Source: an uncultured Mediterraneibacter sp.
Lineage (GTDB): Bacteria; Bacillota; Clostridia; Lachnospirales; Lachnospiraceae
Direction: 5' to 3'
Length of the DNA: 41,269 nt
NCBI GenBank assembly: GCA_944381935.1
Contig: CALWMN010000023.1
Span: 1 to 41,269 of the forward strand
In this document: positions 32,621 through 41,269 of the stretch, piece by piece
Numbering within the stretch: the first letter of the stretch is position 1
Layout of the letters: every line of letters starts with the position of its first letter
Program-made: the position numbers and the translations under genes
The notes under the pieces: model-generated
Seen by the model: the letters and a program-made list of their open reading frames with translations, nothing else
Database searches by the model: none
What the model was told of the DNA's origin: nothing

Positions 32621-33934
32621 TTACTCGCTGCAGTAGTTTGCCGGAAGCGCTGCGTAGACAGCCGCGCATGTCACCAGATCCTGCTTCCATGTCTTCTCGT
32701 TCGGGGCGTGTGCCTGCGCTTCTGCCCCGGGTCCGAATCCGATGCACGGGATTCCGTTCCTTCCCATGATGGACACGCCGTTTGTGGAGAAGGTCCATTT
32801 GTCTGTCAGCGGACGGCTCTGGCGCATTTCCAGAGTCTCATCGGCGCCGATCCTCTTATCCCCGTAGAGCGAGGTGTATGTTTTCTCGAGAGCTTTTGTG
32901 ACCTTGTGATCCTTCGGTATCGCCCATGTCGGGAAATAACACTCAATCTCATATACACATCCGGTATAGGAGGGACGGTCGTAGTTATACATGGAGACAA
33001 CAACGTCGTCACCGTATTTCTGCACGCTCGGAAGTGCGCGGATCTCATCGAGGCAGCTTTCCCATGTCTCGCCGAACGTCATGCGGCGGTCAAGGGAAAC
33101 GGCACAGGAGTCAGCAACCGCACAGCGGCTCGGGGAGGTGTAGAAGATCTGGGAAACCGTAACAGTACCCCGCCCGAGAAAGCGTGCTTCCTCCCAGTCC
33201 GGGTTGTACTTCGGGTTGAGCATTTTTACAAGACCTTTGACCTTAGTTCCGTCAGCGTCATCATTTTCATTGAGGGCACGCACGTCCTGGAGAATGTCGG
33301 CCATCTTGTAAATCGCGTTGTCTCCGCGCTCGGGGGCAGATCCGTGGCAGGATACGCCCTTGACGTCGATGCGGATCTCCATACGCCCTCTCTGCCCGCG
33401 GTAGATACCTCCGTCGGTCGGCTCTGTGGATACGACGAACTCAGGACGGATCTTGTCCTCGTTGATGATGTACTGCCAGCAAAGACCGTCACAGTCCTCT
33501 TCCTGGACAGTTCCGACAACCATGATCCGGCAGCCTTCCGGGATCAGGTCCAGATCTTTCATGATCCTTGCGCCGTATACGGCAGATACAAGGCCGCCGC
33601 ACTGGTCCGACACGCCGCGGCCGCCGATCTCGGTGTCGTTTTCATAACCCTTGTACGGGTCGAAGGTCCAGTTCTCGATGTTTCCAATGCCTACGGTGTC
33701 AATGTGTGCGTCATAGGCAATGATCCTGTCCCCGCTTCCCATATAACCGATTACATTTCCCTGAGGGTCAATGATGACTTCATCGAAATCCAGCTTTTTC
33801 ATCTCGGCTGCTATCGTATCGATATGCGCTTTTTCATCGCAGCTCTCCCCCGGGTTCCGGACGATGGCGCGCAGAAATGCGGCCATGTCTTTTTCATAGC
33901 TCTGTGCAGCCTCTTTGATCTTGTTCAAATCCAT
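32621..33934 (-). CDS. ygeY: YgeY-type M20-family hydrolase
   Basis: 437 residues from [18 protein letters not shown] zinc amidohydrolase/peptidase of the M20 family: metal site [10 protein letters not shown] (about residues 73-82), [10 protein letters not shown], catalytic [23 protein letters not shown], and a dimerisation domain with [14 protein letters not shown]. Database names call it a selenium-metabolism hydrolase because of its neighbourhood; hydrolysis of an amide or ureido intermediate of purine breakdown is more likely. The start at 33934 follows AAGGAGAGAG; the frame extends to 34045 but that part is upstream of the ribosome site. Confidence 0.9.
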   Translation of the reverse strand: MDLNKIKEAAQSYEKDMAAFLRAIVRNPGESCDEKAHIDTIAAEMKKLDFDEVIIDPQGNVIGYMGSGDRIIAYDAHIDTVGIGNIENWTFDPYKGYENDTEIGGRGVSDQCGGLVSAVYGARIMKDLDLIPEGCRIMVVGTVQEEDCDGLCWQYIINEDKIRPEFVVSTEPTDGGIYRGQRGRMEIRIDVKGVSCHGSAPERGDNAIYKMADILQDVRALNENDDADGTKVKGLVKMLNPKYNPDWEEARFLGRGTVTVSQIFYTSPSRCAVADSCAVSLDRRMTFGETWESCLDEIRALPSVQKYGDDVVVSMYNYDRPSYTGCVYEIECYFPTWAIPKDHKVTKALEKTYTSLYGDKRIGADETLEMRQSRPLTDKWTFSTNGVSIMGRNGIPCIGFGPGAEAQAHAPNEKTWKQDLVTCAAVYAALPANYCSE

Positions 33935-34010
33935 AATTCTCTCTCCTTTTTGATGATAGATGTGAAAAGTTTTCCTGATTGTTTTATTTATATGGAAAGG
34001 AAAAACAGTG

Positions 34011-35216
34011 TTACCTGTCGTTCCCGCCCCAGACAATAGATTCATACCTTCCGGGATCTGTGTCGCCCTCTGTGGAGAAGAGCAGCACCTTTGATTCCTG
34101 ACTCAGCCCGAGGTGTTCTCTAAGCGGTCTGTATTCCTCCATTGTCATGATGCAGGCGAGCGTTCCGAAGGGAGCGGCGCCGGATTCCCCTGACGTTACC
34201 GGGGCGTCGCCTTTGACCGGCGCTGCCAGCATCCTCATGCCTCTTGCCGCAACCCAGTCAGGAGTTGAGATGAAGGTATCTACGTGGTTTTTCAGAATAT
34301 CCCAGGAAATGGTGTTGGGTTCTCCGCAGGCAAGACCTGCCATGATCGTCACCATATCTCCGTCTACGATCCGGATGCCGCCGTCTCCTGCGCATGCGCC
34401 TTTATAAAGGCAGGCAGCGGCGGAAGCCTCCACCACGACTACTTTCGGAGGGTTCTTAGGATACTTGTTCGCAAAGTAACCCTGAACTGCCCCGGCAAGG
34501 GAGCCGACTCCTGCCTGTATGAATACGTGGGTGGGACGGCCACATCCGTTATCATGGAGCTGCTCGTCGGCCTCCATCGCCATCGTACCGTACCCCTGCA
34601 TGATCCAGGCTGGGATCTCCTCGTAGCCGTCCCAGGCAGTATCCTGTACCATGACGCCGTTCTCGGTCTTTTCCGCCATAGCGTTCGCCATGCGCACACA
34701 TTCATCATAATTATATTCTTTGATGGTAGCCTGGGCGCCTTCTGCAAGGATATTGTTGAGCCGCGTCTGGGTTGACCCCTTCGGCATCAGGACAACGGCT
34801 TTCTGCCCCAGTTTGTTGGCAGCCCATGCGACACCGCGGCCGTGATTGCCGTCTGTTGCGGTAAAGAATGTCGCCTGTCCAAATTCCTTTTTTAACTCTT
34901 CCGATGTAAGCACATGATAGGGAAGCTCGGAAACATCCCTGCCGGTCTGTTTTGCTATGTAGCGCGCCATCGCGAAAGATCCGCCCAGCACTTTGAAGGC
35001 GTTGAGGCCGAAACGGTAGGATTCGTCCTTGACATAGACTTCTTTTAGTCCGAGGCGGCCAGCCATGTGGCCGAGCTTTACCAGCGGCGTCACCGTGTAC
35101 TGTGGAAAGCTCTCATGAAAGGCCCTGGCTTTGGAAATCTCCTCCAGGCTCATGATCTTTAGTTGGGAATCCTCGGTTTTCGGCATCTTGTTTACTGCCC
35201 ACTTTATTGTTTCCAT
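34011..35216 (-). CDS. ygeX: 2,3-diaminopropionate ammonia-lyase
   Basis: 401 residues, fold-type II PLP enzyme. Recognisable are the cofactor Lys in [15 protein letters not shown] (about residues 68-82), [15 protein letters not shown], and the [17 protein letters not shown] phosphate-binding region. It splits 2,3-diaminopropionate to pyruvate and two ammonia by way of aminoacrylate. In recent models of bacterial urate degradation it acts on a late ring-derived intermediate. AAGGAGG precedes ATG; 37 bp after the regulator gene. Confidence 0.93.
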   Translation of the reverse strand: METIKWAVNKMPKTEDSQLKIMSLEEISKARAFHESFPQYTVTPLVKLGHMAGRLGLKEVYVKDESYRFGLNAFKVLGGSFAMARYIAKQTGRDVSELPYHVLTSEELKKEFGQATFFTATDGNHGRGVAWAANKLGQKAVVLMPKGSTQTRLNNILAEGAQATIKEYNYDECVRMANAMAEKTENGVMVQDTAWDGYEEIPAWIMQGYGTMAMEADEQLHDNGCGRPTHVFIQAGVGSLAGAVQGYFANKYPKNPPKVVVVEASAAACLYKGACAGDGGIRIVDGDMVTIMAGLACGEPNTISWDILKNHVDTFISTPDWVAARGMRMLAAPVKGDAPVTSGESGAAPFGTLACIMTMEEYRPLREHLGLSQESKVLLFSTEGDTDPGRYESIVWGGNDR

Positions 35217-35253
35217 CGTGAAACCTCCTTAAAATTATTGACCTGATCCAGGA

Positions 35254-35913
35254 TTATCCTTTGTCCATGTAGCTGTAAAGCGTGAATTTTGATATTCCCA
35301 GGAGGGAAGAGACCTTGTCGCCGGACTTTGTGATGAGAAATGCACCGGCGTTGTTCAGATACTGTACTACAGCTACTTTGTCGTCTTTGTTCATCAGTGC
35401 GACCGGCTTGCCTACTGCAGCGATTGCCTGTTCGATAAGCTGGTCAAGCAGTTCTGTCACATTATGAGTGATTGTCTGAGGATCCTTCCTGCCGCTCTCA
35501 TCAGAAGTTTCGCTTTCCTGTCCTGTCTGTATGAGAGGGCGCAGGGCAGACTCAACAGCAAGCAGGGAAGTGATATCATAATTTAAAGAAAAGATATACG
35601 CGATTCTTCCGTTTTCATCCCTGATATAAAGTGTGCTGGATTTCAGGATACGCCCGTCTTCTGTTCTTGTGAGATAGGACAGCCTGTCTTTGATCCTGGA
35701 CGGATCGGCGCTGAGCGTTTCGAGTACGATGCCGGACGGTCCGTCCCCGGTCTGCCGGTTAGATACCTGACCGTTTTCAATATATACGATTGACTTGTCC
35801 AGATCTTCTCTGGTCAGGTCATGAATGACAACCTCACAGGAACTTCCGAACTGAACAGCAAGTCCGTGTGCAAGCTGTTTGAGGAAGTCAAGCTGCTGCT
35901 CCAAGTTTCTCAC
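35254..35913 (-). CDS. PAS_6/HTH_22 transcriptional regulator (YheO/DauR type)
   Basis: 219 residues. A PAS-like sensor domain (about 10-125: GSSCEVVIHDLTREDLDKSIVYIENGQVSNRQTGDG...) is joined by an acidic linker to a DNA-binding HTH_22 domain (about 150-217: RKDPQTITHNVTELLDQLIEQAI...VQYLNNAGAFLITKSGDKVSSLLGISKFTLYSYMDK). It is the first gene of the ygeXYW operon and divergent from ssnA, so it is the obvious local regulator, probably sensing a purine-pathway compound. The start is GTG 35913 with a poor ribosome site; TTG at 35904, nine bases downstream, is an alternative. Confidence 0.88.
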   Translation of the reverse strand: MRNLEQQLDFLKQLAHGLAVQFGSSCEVVIHDLTREDLDKSIVYIENGQVSNRQTGDGPSGIVLETLSADPSRIKDRLSYLTRTEDGRILKSSTLYIRDENGRIAYIFSLNYDITSLLAVESALRPLIQTGQESETSDESGRKDPQTITHNVTELLDQLIEQAIAAVGKPVALMNKDDKVAVVQYLNNAGAFLITKSGDKVSSLLGISKFTLYSYMDKG

Positions 35914-35946
35914 CTGCCTTTTCCAGAATAGTGCCTCTATAGATTC

Positions 35947-35974
35947 ATCATAGCATAAAAAATGAGAGAGTCAA
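35947..35974 (-). promoter_or_regulatory. promoter of the regulator-ygeXYW-ridA-arcC operon
   Basis: On the - strand TTGACT (35969-35974), a 16-bp spacer and TATGAT (35947-35952) preceded by TGC. It would be expressed from next to the palindrome pair. Confidence 0.75.
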
Positions 35975-35982
35975 TACTTTTT

Positions 35983-36017
35983 CTAAAAAATTTTTAGGTG
36001 ATCTAAAAATTATTTAG
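35983..36017. promoter_or_regulatory. paired palindromic operators between divergent promoters
   Basis: Two 15-bp palindromes of the form CTAAA-N5-TTTAG at 35983-35997 and 36003-36017. Their centres are 20 bp apart, i.e. on the same face of the helix. They lie between the regulator and ssnA -35 boxes, so one bound regulator could control both operons. Confidence 0.7.
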
Positions 36018-36025
36018 AATATATG

Positions 36026-36054
36026 TTGCATTTATATAATTTTAATGGTATTCT
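36026..36054 (+). promoter_or_regulatory. promoter of ssnA-permease-ygfK
   Basis: TTGCAT (36026-36031), a 17-bp spacer and TATTCT (36049-36054). A small palindrome TTCTATAGAA (36051-36060) covers the -10 and start region. Confidence 0.65.
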
Positions 36055-36118
36055 ATAGAAAATGAGAGGCGTTTATAGACGAAATGCACAGAAAATGAGT
36101 GGAAAAGGAGATGAGGAA

Positions 36119-37453
36119 ATGCTGATTTTGGGAAACGGCAGAGTCGTTACGAGAGACGGGAAACGTCCCTTTCTTGAGAGCGGCGCTGTGGTCATCGAAG
36201 GGAACACAATCTGCCGGATAGGAGATCTGGAAGAAGTGCGTGCGGCCTATCCGGGAGCAGAGTATATTGATGCAAAGGGCGGTTTGATCATGCCTGCTTT
36301 TATTAATGTACATGAACATATTTACAGTGCGTTTGCGAGAGGGCTTTCTGTGAATGGGTATGATCCGAAAGGATTTCTTGATATTCTGGACGGCATGTGG
36401 TGGACGATCGACAGGAACCTGACGCTTCATGATACTTATCTGAGCGCTGTGGCGACTTACATCGACAGTATAAAAAACGGCGTCACGACAGTGTTTGACC
36501 ACCATGCAAGCTTCGGCTCAATAAGGGGTTCTCTTTTTGAGATTGAGAGGGCTGCGAAGGAAACGGGGGTGAGATCCTGCCTGTGCTATGAGATCTCGGA
36601 TCGTGACGGGAAGGACAAGGCACGGGAATCGGTTATGGAAAATGCGGAATTTATCCGTCATGCCCTGAAAGATGATTCGGGAATGATCGCGGGAATGATG
36701 GGGATGCATGCCCAGTTTACAATTTCTGATGACACGTTTGGCCTGGCGGCAGAGAATAAACCGGATGAGGTGGGATATCACATCCATGTCGCGGAGGGCA
36801 TCGAGGATCTGCATCACTGCCTGAAGCATTACGGGAAGCGGATTGTGGACAGGCTGATGGATCACGGCATCCTCGGGGAGAAAACACTGCTTGGCCACTG
36901 TATTTACATCAATCCGCATGAGATGGATCTGATCCGGGATACGGGCACGATGGTGGTCCATAACCCGGAATCCAACATGGGAAATGCCTGCGGATGCCCG
37001 CCCACTATGAAACTGGTACACCGGGGGATCCTGACCGGTCTTGGAACGGACGGCTATACCCATGACATGATGGAATCCTTTAAGGTGGCGAATGTCCTGC
37101 ACAAACATCATCTCTGCGACCCGACCACCGCCTGGGCAGAGGTACCCCAGATGCTTTTCGAGAATAACGCCAGGATAGCGGGACGCTATTTTAAACAGGA
37201 ACTCGGCGTGTTAAAAGAAGGGGCGGCGGCAGATGTGATCATTGTGGATTATGACCCTCTTACACCGATGAACGAAGGAAATATAAATGGACATCTTGTG
37301 TTCGGCGTGACGGGACATGACGTCGTGACGACAGTGGCGAACGGAAAAGTGCTGATGAAGGACAGGAGACTGACGGAGATTGACGAGGAGAAAGTGATGG
37401 CGGACTGCAGGCAGGCGGCAGCAGGCCTGGCGGATCGGATCAATAGCAGATAG
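36119..37453 (+). CDS. ssnA: SsnA-type amidohydrolase
   Basis: 444 residues of the metal-dependent amidohydrolase superfamily related to chlorohydrolases and guanine deaminase. Metal ligands are visible as HEH (65-67) in PAFINVHEHIYS, His223 in HIHVAEG, His260 in LLGHCIYI and Asp311 in GLGTDGY. It probably deaminates or hydrolyses a purine-derived heterocycle; the exact reaction is not settled. The start at 36119 is set by AAAGGAG at 36104-36110; the frame extends up to 36062 but that start overlaps the promoter. First gene of the + operon, divergent from the regulator. Confidence 0.9.
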   Translation: MLILGNGRVVTRDGKRPFLESGAVVIEGNTICRIGDLEEVRAAYPGAEYIDAKGGLIMPAFINVHEHIYSAFARGLSVNGYDPKGFLDILDGMWWTIDRNLTLHDTYLSAVATYIDSIKNGVTTVFDHHASFGSIRGSLFEIERAAKETGVRSCLCYEISDRDGKDKARESVMENAEFIRHALKDDSGMIAGMMGMHAQFTISDDTFGLAAENKPDEVGYHIHVAEGIEDLHHCLKHYGKRIVDRLMDHGILGEKTLLGHCIYINPHEMDLIRDTGTMVVHNPESNMGNACGCPPTMKLVHRGILTGLGTDGYTHDMMESFKVANVLHKHHLCDPTTAWAEVPQMLFENNARIAGRYFKQELGVLKEGAAADVIIVDYDPLTPMNEGNINGHLVFGVTGHDVVTTVANGKVLMKDRRLTEIDEEKVMADCRQAAAGLADRINSR

Positions 37454-37518
37454 GCGGGGGAAGCGTTCCCTGCTGAAGACCAGATAATAAAAAACGGTGA
37501 GAAAGGATTAAGAGGAAA

Positions 37519-38949
37519 ATGAGTGACAAGAGGATGACGAAAGACAATTCAGAACTTTTTAAATGGGATGGAAACCCGTCTGTAGGACAGATCCTGCCGC
37601 TGGCGGCGCAGCACGTACTGGCGGCGGTAGTAGGATGCGTAACGCCTGCCATCCTGGTGGCGAACGCGGCGAACAATGCAGGGGGCAATGTGAACATGGG
37701 GCTTTTGATCCAGGTGTCCCTTGTGTTTGCTGCACTTTCCACACTGCTGCAGCTCTATGCCAATAAGATCAAGCTGGGGTCCGGGCTTCCGGTTATCATC
37801 GGGGTCAGCTTTGCGTATGTACCGACGATGACGGCGATCGCTGCACAGGCAAAAGATGTGGATACAATCTTCGGGGCAATGGTCATCGGAGGTATTGTGG
37901 CAATTCTGGTGGGTCTCTTTATCCGGCAGATCCGTAAGGTTTTCCCGCCCCTTGTTATTGGCACGGTTATCTTTGCCATCGGACTGTCCCTGTATACGAC
38001 GGCAGTCAACTATATGGCAGGCAACTCGTCCAATACATATGAACTGGTTGTGGAGCAGCAGGGGAAGACGGAGGCTCTTGTGTACGGTTCCTGGCAGAAC
38101 TGGCTGGTGGCGTTCATTACTCTTGGCATTGTTGTTCTGCTGAATCATTATGGGAAGGGACTGTTCAAGCTTGCATCCATCCTGATCGGGCTTCTCTGCG
38201 GGTATGTAGTGGCGCTGTGCTTTGGAATGGTGGATTTCTCTTCCCTTTCCTCAGCAGGCTGGTTCCAGATCCCGATGCCGCTGGCATTTGGCATGAAATT
38301 TGATATATCAGCGATCATTCCGCTGGCGATCCTGTTCCTCGTCAACTCTATCCAGGCAATGGGAGATTTCTCTGCCACGACCAGCGGCGGTATGGACAGA
38401 CTTCCGACAGATGACGAATTAAACGGCGGAATCATCGGATATGGCGCGAGCAATATGGTATGTGCGTTTTTCGGATGCCCCCCGACTGCCACATACAGCC
38501 AGAATGTCGGCATTGTCGGTTCCACGAAGGTAGTGTGCCGGAAAGTATTCTCAGTTGCGGCTTTGATCCTTCTGGTCGCGGGGCTGATCCCGAAATTCTC
38601 CGCGCTGCTGCGCACGATTCCGCAGTGTGTGCTGGGAGGCGCCGTCGCGTCTGTATTTGCCTCTATCGCAATGACCGGAATCAAACTGCTCGTGACAGAG
38701 AAACTGACATACCGCAATACAACGGTAGCGGGGCTGTCAATCGCGATCGGAATGGGCGTCTCTCTGTGCGACGGATGCTTAAACCAGATGACCGCAAGCA
38801 TCCACAGTGCGCTTCATATGAGTATGAGCCTGGAAAGCTTCCAGTCGATCATCAATAATACATTCGCCTCATCACCGGTCGTGCTGGCGACGATCTTTGC
38901 GGTGTTTCTCAATCTGATCCTGCCGAAGGACAAGCCGGATACAGAGTAG
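37519..38949 (+). CDS. NCS2-family xanthine/urate permease
   Basis: 476 residues, about 12-14 membrane segments. LPLAAQHVLAAVVGCVTPAILVA near the start and the NCS2 signature QNVGIVGSTKVVCRKVF (about residues 328-344) identify the nucleobase-ascorbate transporter family. GDFSATTSGGMDRLPTDDELNGGI carries the conserved TM8-9 substrate residues. It is a proton or sodium symporter for xanthine, uric acid or uracil; the locus points to xanthine/urate. It lies 65 bp after ssnA and 35 bp before ygfK. Confidence 0.92.
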   Translation: MSDKRMTKDNSELFKWDGNPSVGQILPLAAQHVLAAVVGCVTPAILVANAANNAGGNVNMGLLIQVSLVFAALSTLLQLYANKIKLGSGLPVIIGVSFAYVPTMTAIAAQAKDVDTIFGAMVIGGIVAILVGLFIRQIRKVFPPLVIGTVIFAIGLSLYTTAVNYMAGNSSNTYELVVEQQGKTEALVYGSWQNWLVAFITLGIVVLLNHYGKGLFKLASILIGLLCGYVVALCFGMVDFSSLSSAGWFQIPMPLAFGMKFDISAIIPLAILFLVNSIQAMGDFSATTSGGMDRLPTDDELNGGIIGYGASNMVCAFFGCPPTATYSQNVGIVGSTKVVCRKVFSVAALILLVAGLIPKFSALLRTIPQCVLGGAVASVFASIAMTGIKLLVTEKLTYRNTTVAGLSIAIGMGVSLCDGCLNQMTASIHSALHMSMSLESFQSIINNTFASSPVVLATIFAVFLNLILPKDKPDTE

Positions 38950-38984
38950 GAAACAGAAGGCTCGGAAAACAGGAGGAAATAATT

Positions 38985-41269
38985 ATGAGTGACATTATGA
39001 GACCTATGTCTTTTGAACAGCTTCTCGGATGGATCTTAACAGAAAAAAAAGAGAACGGCACAGTGTTCGGGACACACCACCCATACTATGCTGCCCCGGA
39101 GTACAACCGGACGATCTTTGGGCGTCCGCTTGAAACGCCGGTGGGACCGGCAGCAGGTCCCCACACGCAGCTTACGCAGAATATCGTGGCTGCGTACTAT
39201 ACGGGAAGCCGTTTCTTTGAGCTTAAAACCGTGCAGATTATGGATGGGGCGGAGCTTTCCGCCTGCGTAAAGAAGCCGTGCATTAAGGCGGACGACGAGT
39301 GCTACAACTGTGAGTGGTCTACGGAGCTGTATGTCCCGCAGGCGATGGAAGAATATATCAAGGCATGGTTTTTGTGCAAGGTGATCTCCAAAGAGTTTGG
39401 CATTGGAAGCATGGATGGCTTCCAGTTTAATATCAGTGTGGGGTATGATCTCGCGGGAATCAAATCAGAGAAGATCGATCATTTCTTAAATACGATGAAA
39501 CAGGCAGAGGATTCCCCGGTCTTCCGGGAGTGCCGGGACTATCTGCTGGAACATGCGGACCTGTTCGAGCGCGTGACAAGAGAGGACATCGAGGGGATCT
39601 CGGGTGAGATCTGCAATTCCGTGACGATCTCAACACTTCACGGATGTCCTCCGCAGGAGATCGAGAGGATCGCGATGTACCTGATTACGGAGAAGGGATT
39701 CCATACTTTTATCAAATGCAATCCGACGCTGCTTGGCTATGAATATGCGAGAAAAACAATGGACGATATGGGGTACGATTACGTTTCGTTCGGAGATTTC
39801 CATTTCAGGGATGATCTGCAGTACGAAGATGCGGTCCCAATGCTGACCCGTCTGATGAAAGTCTGTCAGGAGAGGAACCTGGAGTTTGGTGTGAAGATCA
39901 CGAATACATTCCCGGTGGATGTAAAGCAGAATGAACTTCCAAGCGAAGAGATGTACATGTCGGGCAAATCCCTTTACCCGCTGTCGATCTCACTCGCGGC
40001 AAAGCTTACGGAGGAGTTTGGCGGAAAGCTGCGGATATCCTATTCGGGAGGGGCTGATTTCCATAATATAAAGGGAATTGTAGATGCCGGAATCTGGCCC
40101 GTGACTGTAGCGACAACACTTTTGAAACCGGGCGGATATGACAGGATGGAGCAGATGGCAAAGCTGGTGGAAAAAGAGAATGTGGTATTCGACGGCGTAA
40201 GCGTGGAGGGAACGAAAAAGCTTGCAAAGGACGCGAAAGCCAGTCCCCACCATGTCAAGGCTGTAAAGCCGCTTCCATCCAGAAAGATCAAAAAACAGGT
40301 GCCGCTTATTGACTGCTTCACAGCTCCCTGCCGTGAAGGCTGCCCGATACATCAGGATATCACCGCCTATCTGCAGCTTGTTGAGGAAGGGAAATATGAG
40401 GAAGCGCTCCGGGTGATCACGGAGAAGAACCCGCTTCCATTTATCACAGGGACGATCTGCTCCCATGCGTGCATGAGCAAGTGCACACGCAATTTTTATG
40501 AGGAGCCGGTCCATATCCGCGCGATGAAACTGATCGCCGCAGAGAACGGCTATGACGCTCTGCTGGAAAAGATGGAGGCGCCTGCTCTGACAAGAGGGAA
40601 AAAGGCGGCGGTGATCGGCGGCGGTCCGGCCGGTATGGCAGCGGCATATTTCATGAGGCGGGCAGGCGTGGAAGTCACTCTGTTTGAGAAAACAGGCGCT
40701 CTTGGGGGTGTGGTCCGCCATGTCATCCCCGGGTTTAGGATCTCGGAAGATGCGATAGAAAAAGACGCGTCCCTCCTTGAAAAAATGGGGGTAAATGTCT
40801 GTCTGAATTCTGAGATCACAGAGATCGGGATGCTGAAAAATGCAGGATATACAGACGTGGTCCTTGCAGTGGGGGCGTCGGAACCCGGAGTCCTCCGCCT
40901 GGAGAAAGGAGAATCCGTCAACGCGCTTTCCTTCCTTGCGGATTTTAAAGCCAGCGACGGAAACCTGGATATCGGGAAAAACGTTGTGGTAATCGGCGGC
41001 GGAAATACGGCGATGGATACGGCGAGGGCGGTGAAGCGCACCAGAGGAGTGGAGCACTCGTATCTCGTATACAGACGGACAAAGCGTTACATGCCGGCGG
41101 ACGAGGAAGAACTCGTCATGGCTGTAGATGACGGCGTGGAATTTATGGAGCTTCTTGCGCCGGCCAGACTTGAAGACGGGAAGCTTCTGTGCAAAGTGAT
41201 GAAGCTGGGAGATTTTGACGCATCAGGACGGCGCGGCGTCGTCGAGACGGCAAAAGAGAAGGAAATCCC
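38985..41269 (+). CDS. ygfK: YgfK, putative selenate-reductase-type oxidoreductase (3' end beyond window)
   Basis: 761 codons are visible of a protein that is usually about 1,000 residues long; the frame is open to the last base. It starts MSDIMRPMSFEQLLGWILTE after AGGAGG at 38971. Residues ~1-430 form a dihydroorotate/dihydropyrimidine-dehydrogenase-like barrel. Then comes an Fe-S domain like dihydropyrimidine dehydrogenase domain I (APCREGCPIHQDITAYL at ~446, TICSHACMSKCTRNFYEEP at ~489). Next is an FAD site (AVIGGGPAGMAAAYFMRRAG at ~541) and an NAD(P)H site (VVIGGGNTAMDTARAVKR at ~667). C-terminal ferredoxin clusters should follow outside the window. The selenate-reductase name comes from E. 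coli; a role in reducing a purine intermediate fits this locus better. Confidence 0.92.
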   Translation, partial: MSDIMRPMSFEQLLGWILTEKKENGTVFGTHHPYYAAPEYNRTIFGRPLETPVGPAAGPHTQLTQNIVAAYYTGSRFFELKTVQIMDGAELSACVKKPCIKADDECYNCEWSTELYVPQAMEEYIKAWFLCKVISKEFGIGSMDGFQFNISVGYDLAGIKSEKIDHFLNTMKQAEDSPVFRECRDYLLEHADLFERVTREDIEGISGEICNSVTISTLHGCPPQEIERIAMYLITEKGFHTFIKCNPTLLGYEYARKTMDDMGYDYVSFGDFHFRDDLQYEDAVPMLTRLMKVCQERNLEFGVKITNTFPVDVKQNELPSEEMYMSGKSLYPLSISLAAKLTEEFGGKLRISYSGGADFHNIKGIVDAGIWPVTVATTLLKPGGYDRMEQMAKLVEKENVVFDGVSVEGTKKLAKDAKASPHHVKAVKPLPSRKIKKQVPLIDCFTAPCREGCPIHQDITAYLQLVEEGKYEEALRVITEKNPLPFITGTICSHACMSKCTRNFYEEPVHIRAMKLIAAENGYDALLEKMEAPALTRGKKAAVIGGGPAGMAAAYFMRRAGVEVTLFEKTGALGGVVRHVIPGFRISEDAIEKDASLLEKMGVNVCLNSEITEIGMLKNAGYTDVVLAVGASEPGVLRLEKGESVNALSFLADFKASDGNLDIGKNVVVIGGGNTAMDTARAVKRTRGVEHSYLVYRRTKRYMPADEEELVMAVDDGVEFMELLAPARLEDGKLLCKVMKLGDFDASGRRGVVETAKEKEI

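Noticed and set aside
32708-34039. 443-codon open frame on the + strand
   Set aside because: It lies fully antisense to ygeY, has no ribosome site and no recognisable domain; it is a by-product of codon bias.
39990-41057. 355-codon open frame on the - strand
   Set aside because: Antisense to ygfK, which has clear domains in this region; low-complexity residue makeup and no start signals.

Overview
The window reads as chromosome of a gut-type Firmicute, most likely Lachnospiraceae/Clostridia. Supporting signs are strong AGGAGG ribosome sites, frequent extended -10 promoters, a lysine riboswitch on dapA, a Tn916-type (MOBT) mobile element, and a purine/urate fermentation locus of the kind found in anaerobic gut bacteria. 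The species assignment is inference.

Layout. (1) 0.2-8.9 kb, + strand: a NUDIX hydrolase and a VOC protein; a complete branched-chain-amino-acid-type ABC importer (livJ, a terminator and second promoter, then livHMGF) running into a cytidylate-kinase-like gene and a PatB/MalY C-S lyase; then a membrane-anchored protein of unknown function. (2) 8.9-12.8 kb: a two-component/ABC export module on the - strand (response regulator, ATPase, permease, histidine kinase). It has four GTAAAGA direct repeats ahead of the ABC genes, and a divergent 50-residue cationic peptide gene with its own promoter and terminator. (3) 13.0-14.4 kb: a secreted nuclease lipoprotein and an ACT-domain protein. (4) 14.55-22.79 kb: an 8.2-kb integrative mobilizable element in the 3' end of tRNA-Trp, bounded by a 22-bp repeat of the tRNA end. 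It carries a tyrosine integrase with arm-type repeats at both ends, a MOBT relaxase with a candidate oriT, Tn916-like sigma and HTH genes, and a YtrA-type GntR/ABC cassette. An IS1182-family element flanked by a directly repeated 26-bp hairpin sits in its right end. (5) 22.8-24.9 kb: a PepSY protein, a DegV protein, a possible small RNA or attenuator, and a MATE/GH32 chimeric gene relic. (6) 25.0-41.3 kb: dapA with its lysine riboswitch, then the purine catabolic locus.

The purine locus is the main metabolic feature. Three blocks face each other: xdh FAD, Fe-S and Mo subunits (+); regulator-ygeX-ygeY-ygeW-ridA-arcC (-); and ssnA-NCS2 permease-ygfK (+, running off the window). The expected logic is purine/urate uptake by the permease, redox by the molybdenum hydroxylase and YgfK, ring opening by SsnA/YgeY-type hydrolases, cleavage of a 2,3-diaminopropionate-type intermediate by YgeX with RidA clearing aminoacrylate, and ATP recovery through YgeW and carbamate kinase. 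Gene content of this kind is already known (E. coli yge/ygf-ssnA genes; recently linked to gut bacterial urate degradation). The parts that look less described are regulatory: paired 15-bp CTAAA-N5-TTTAG palindromes between the divergent regulator and ssnA promoters, and an intrinsic terminator inside the xdh leader.
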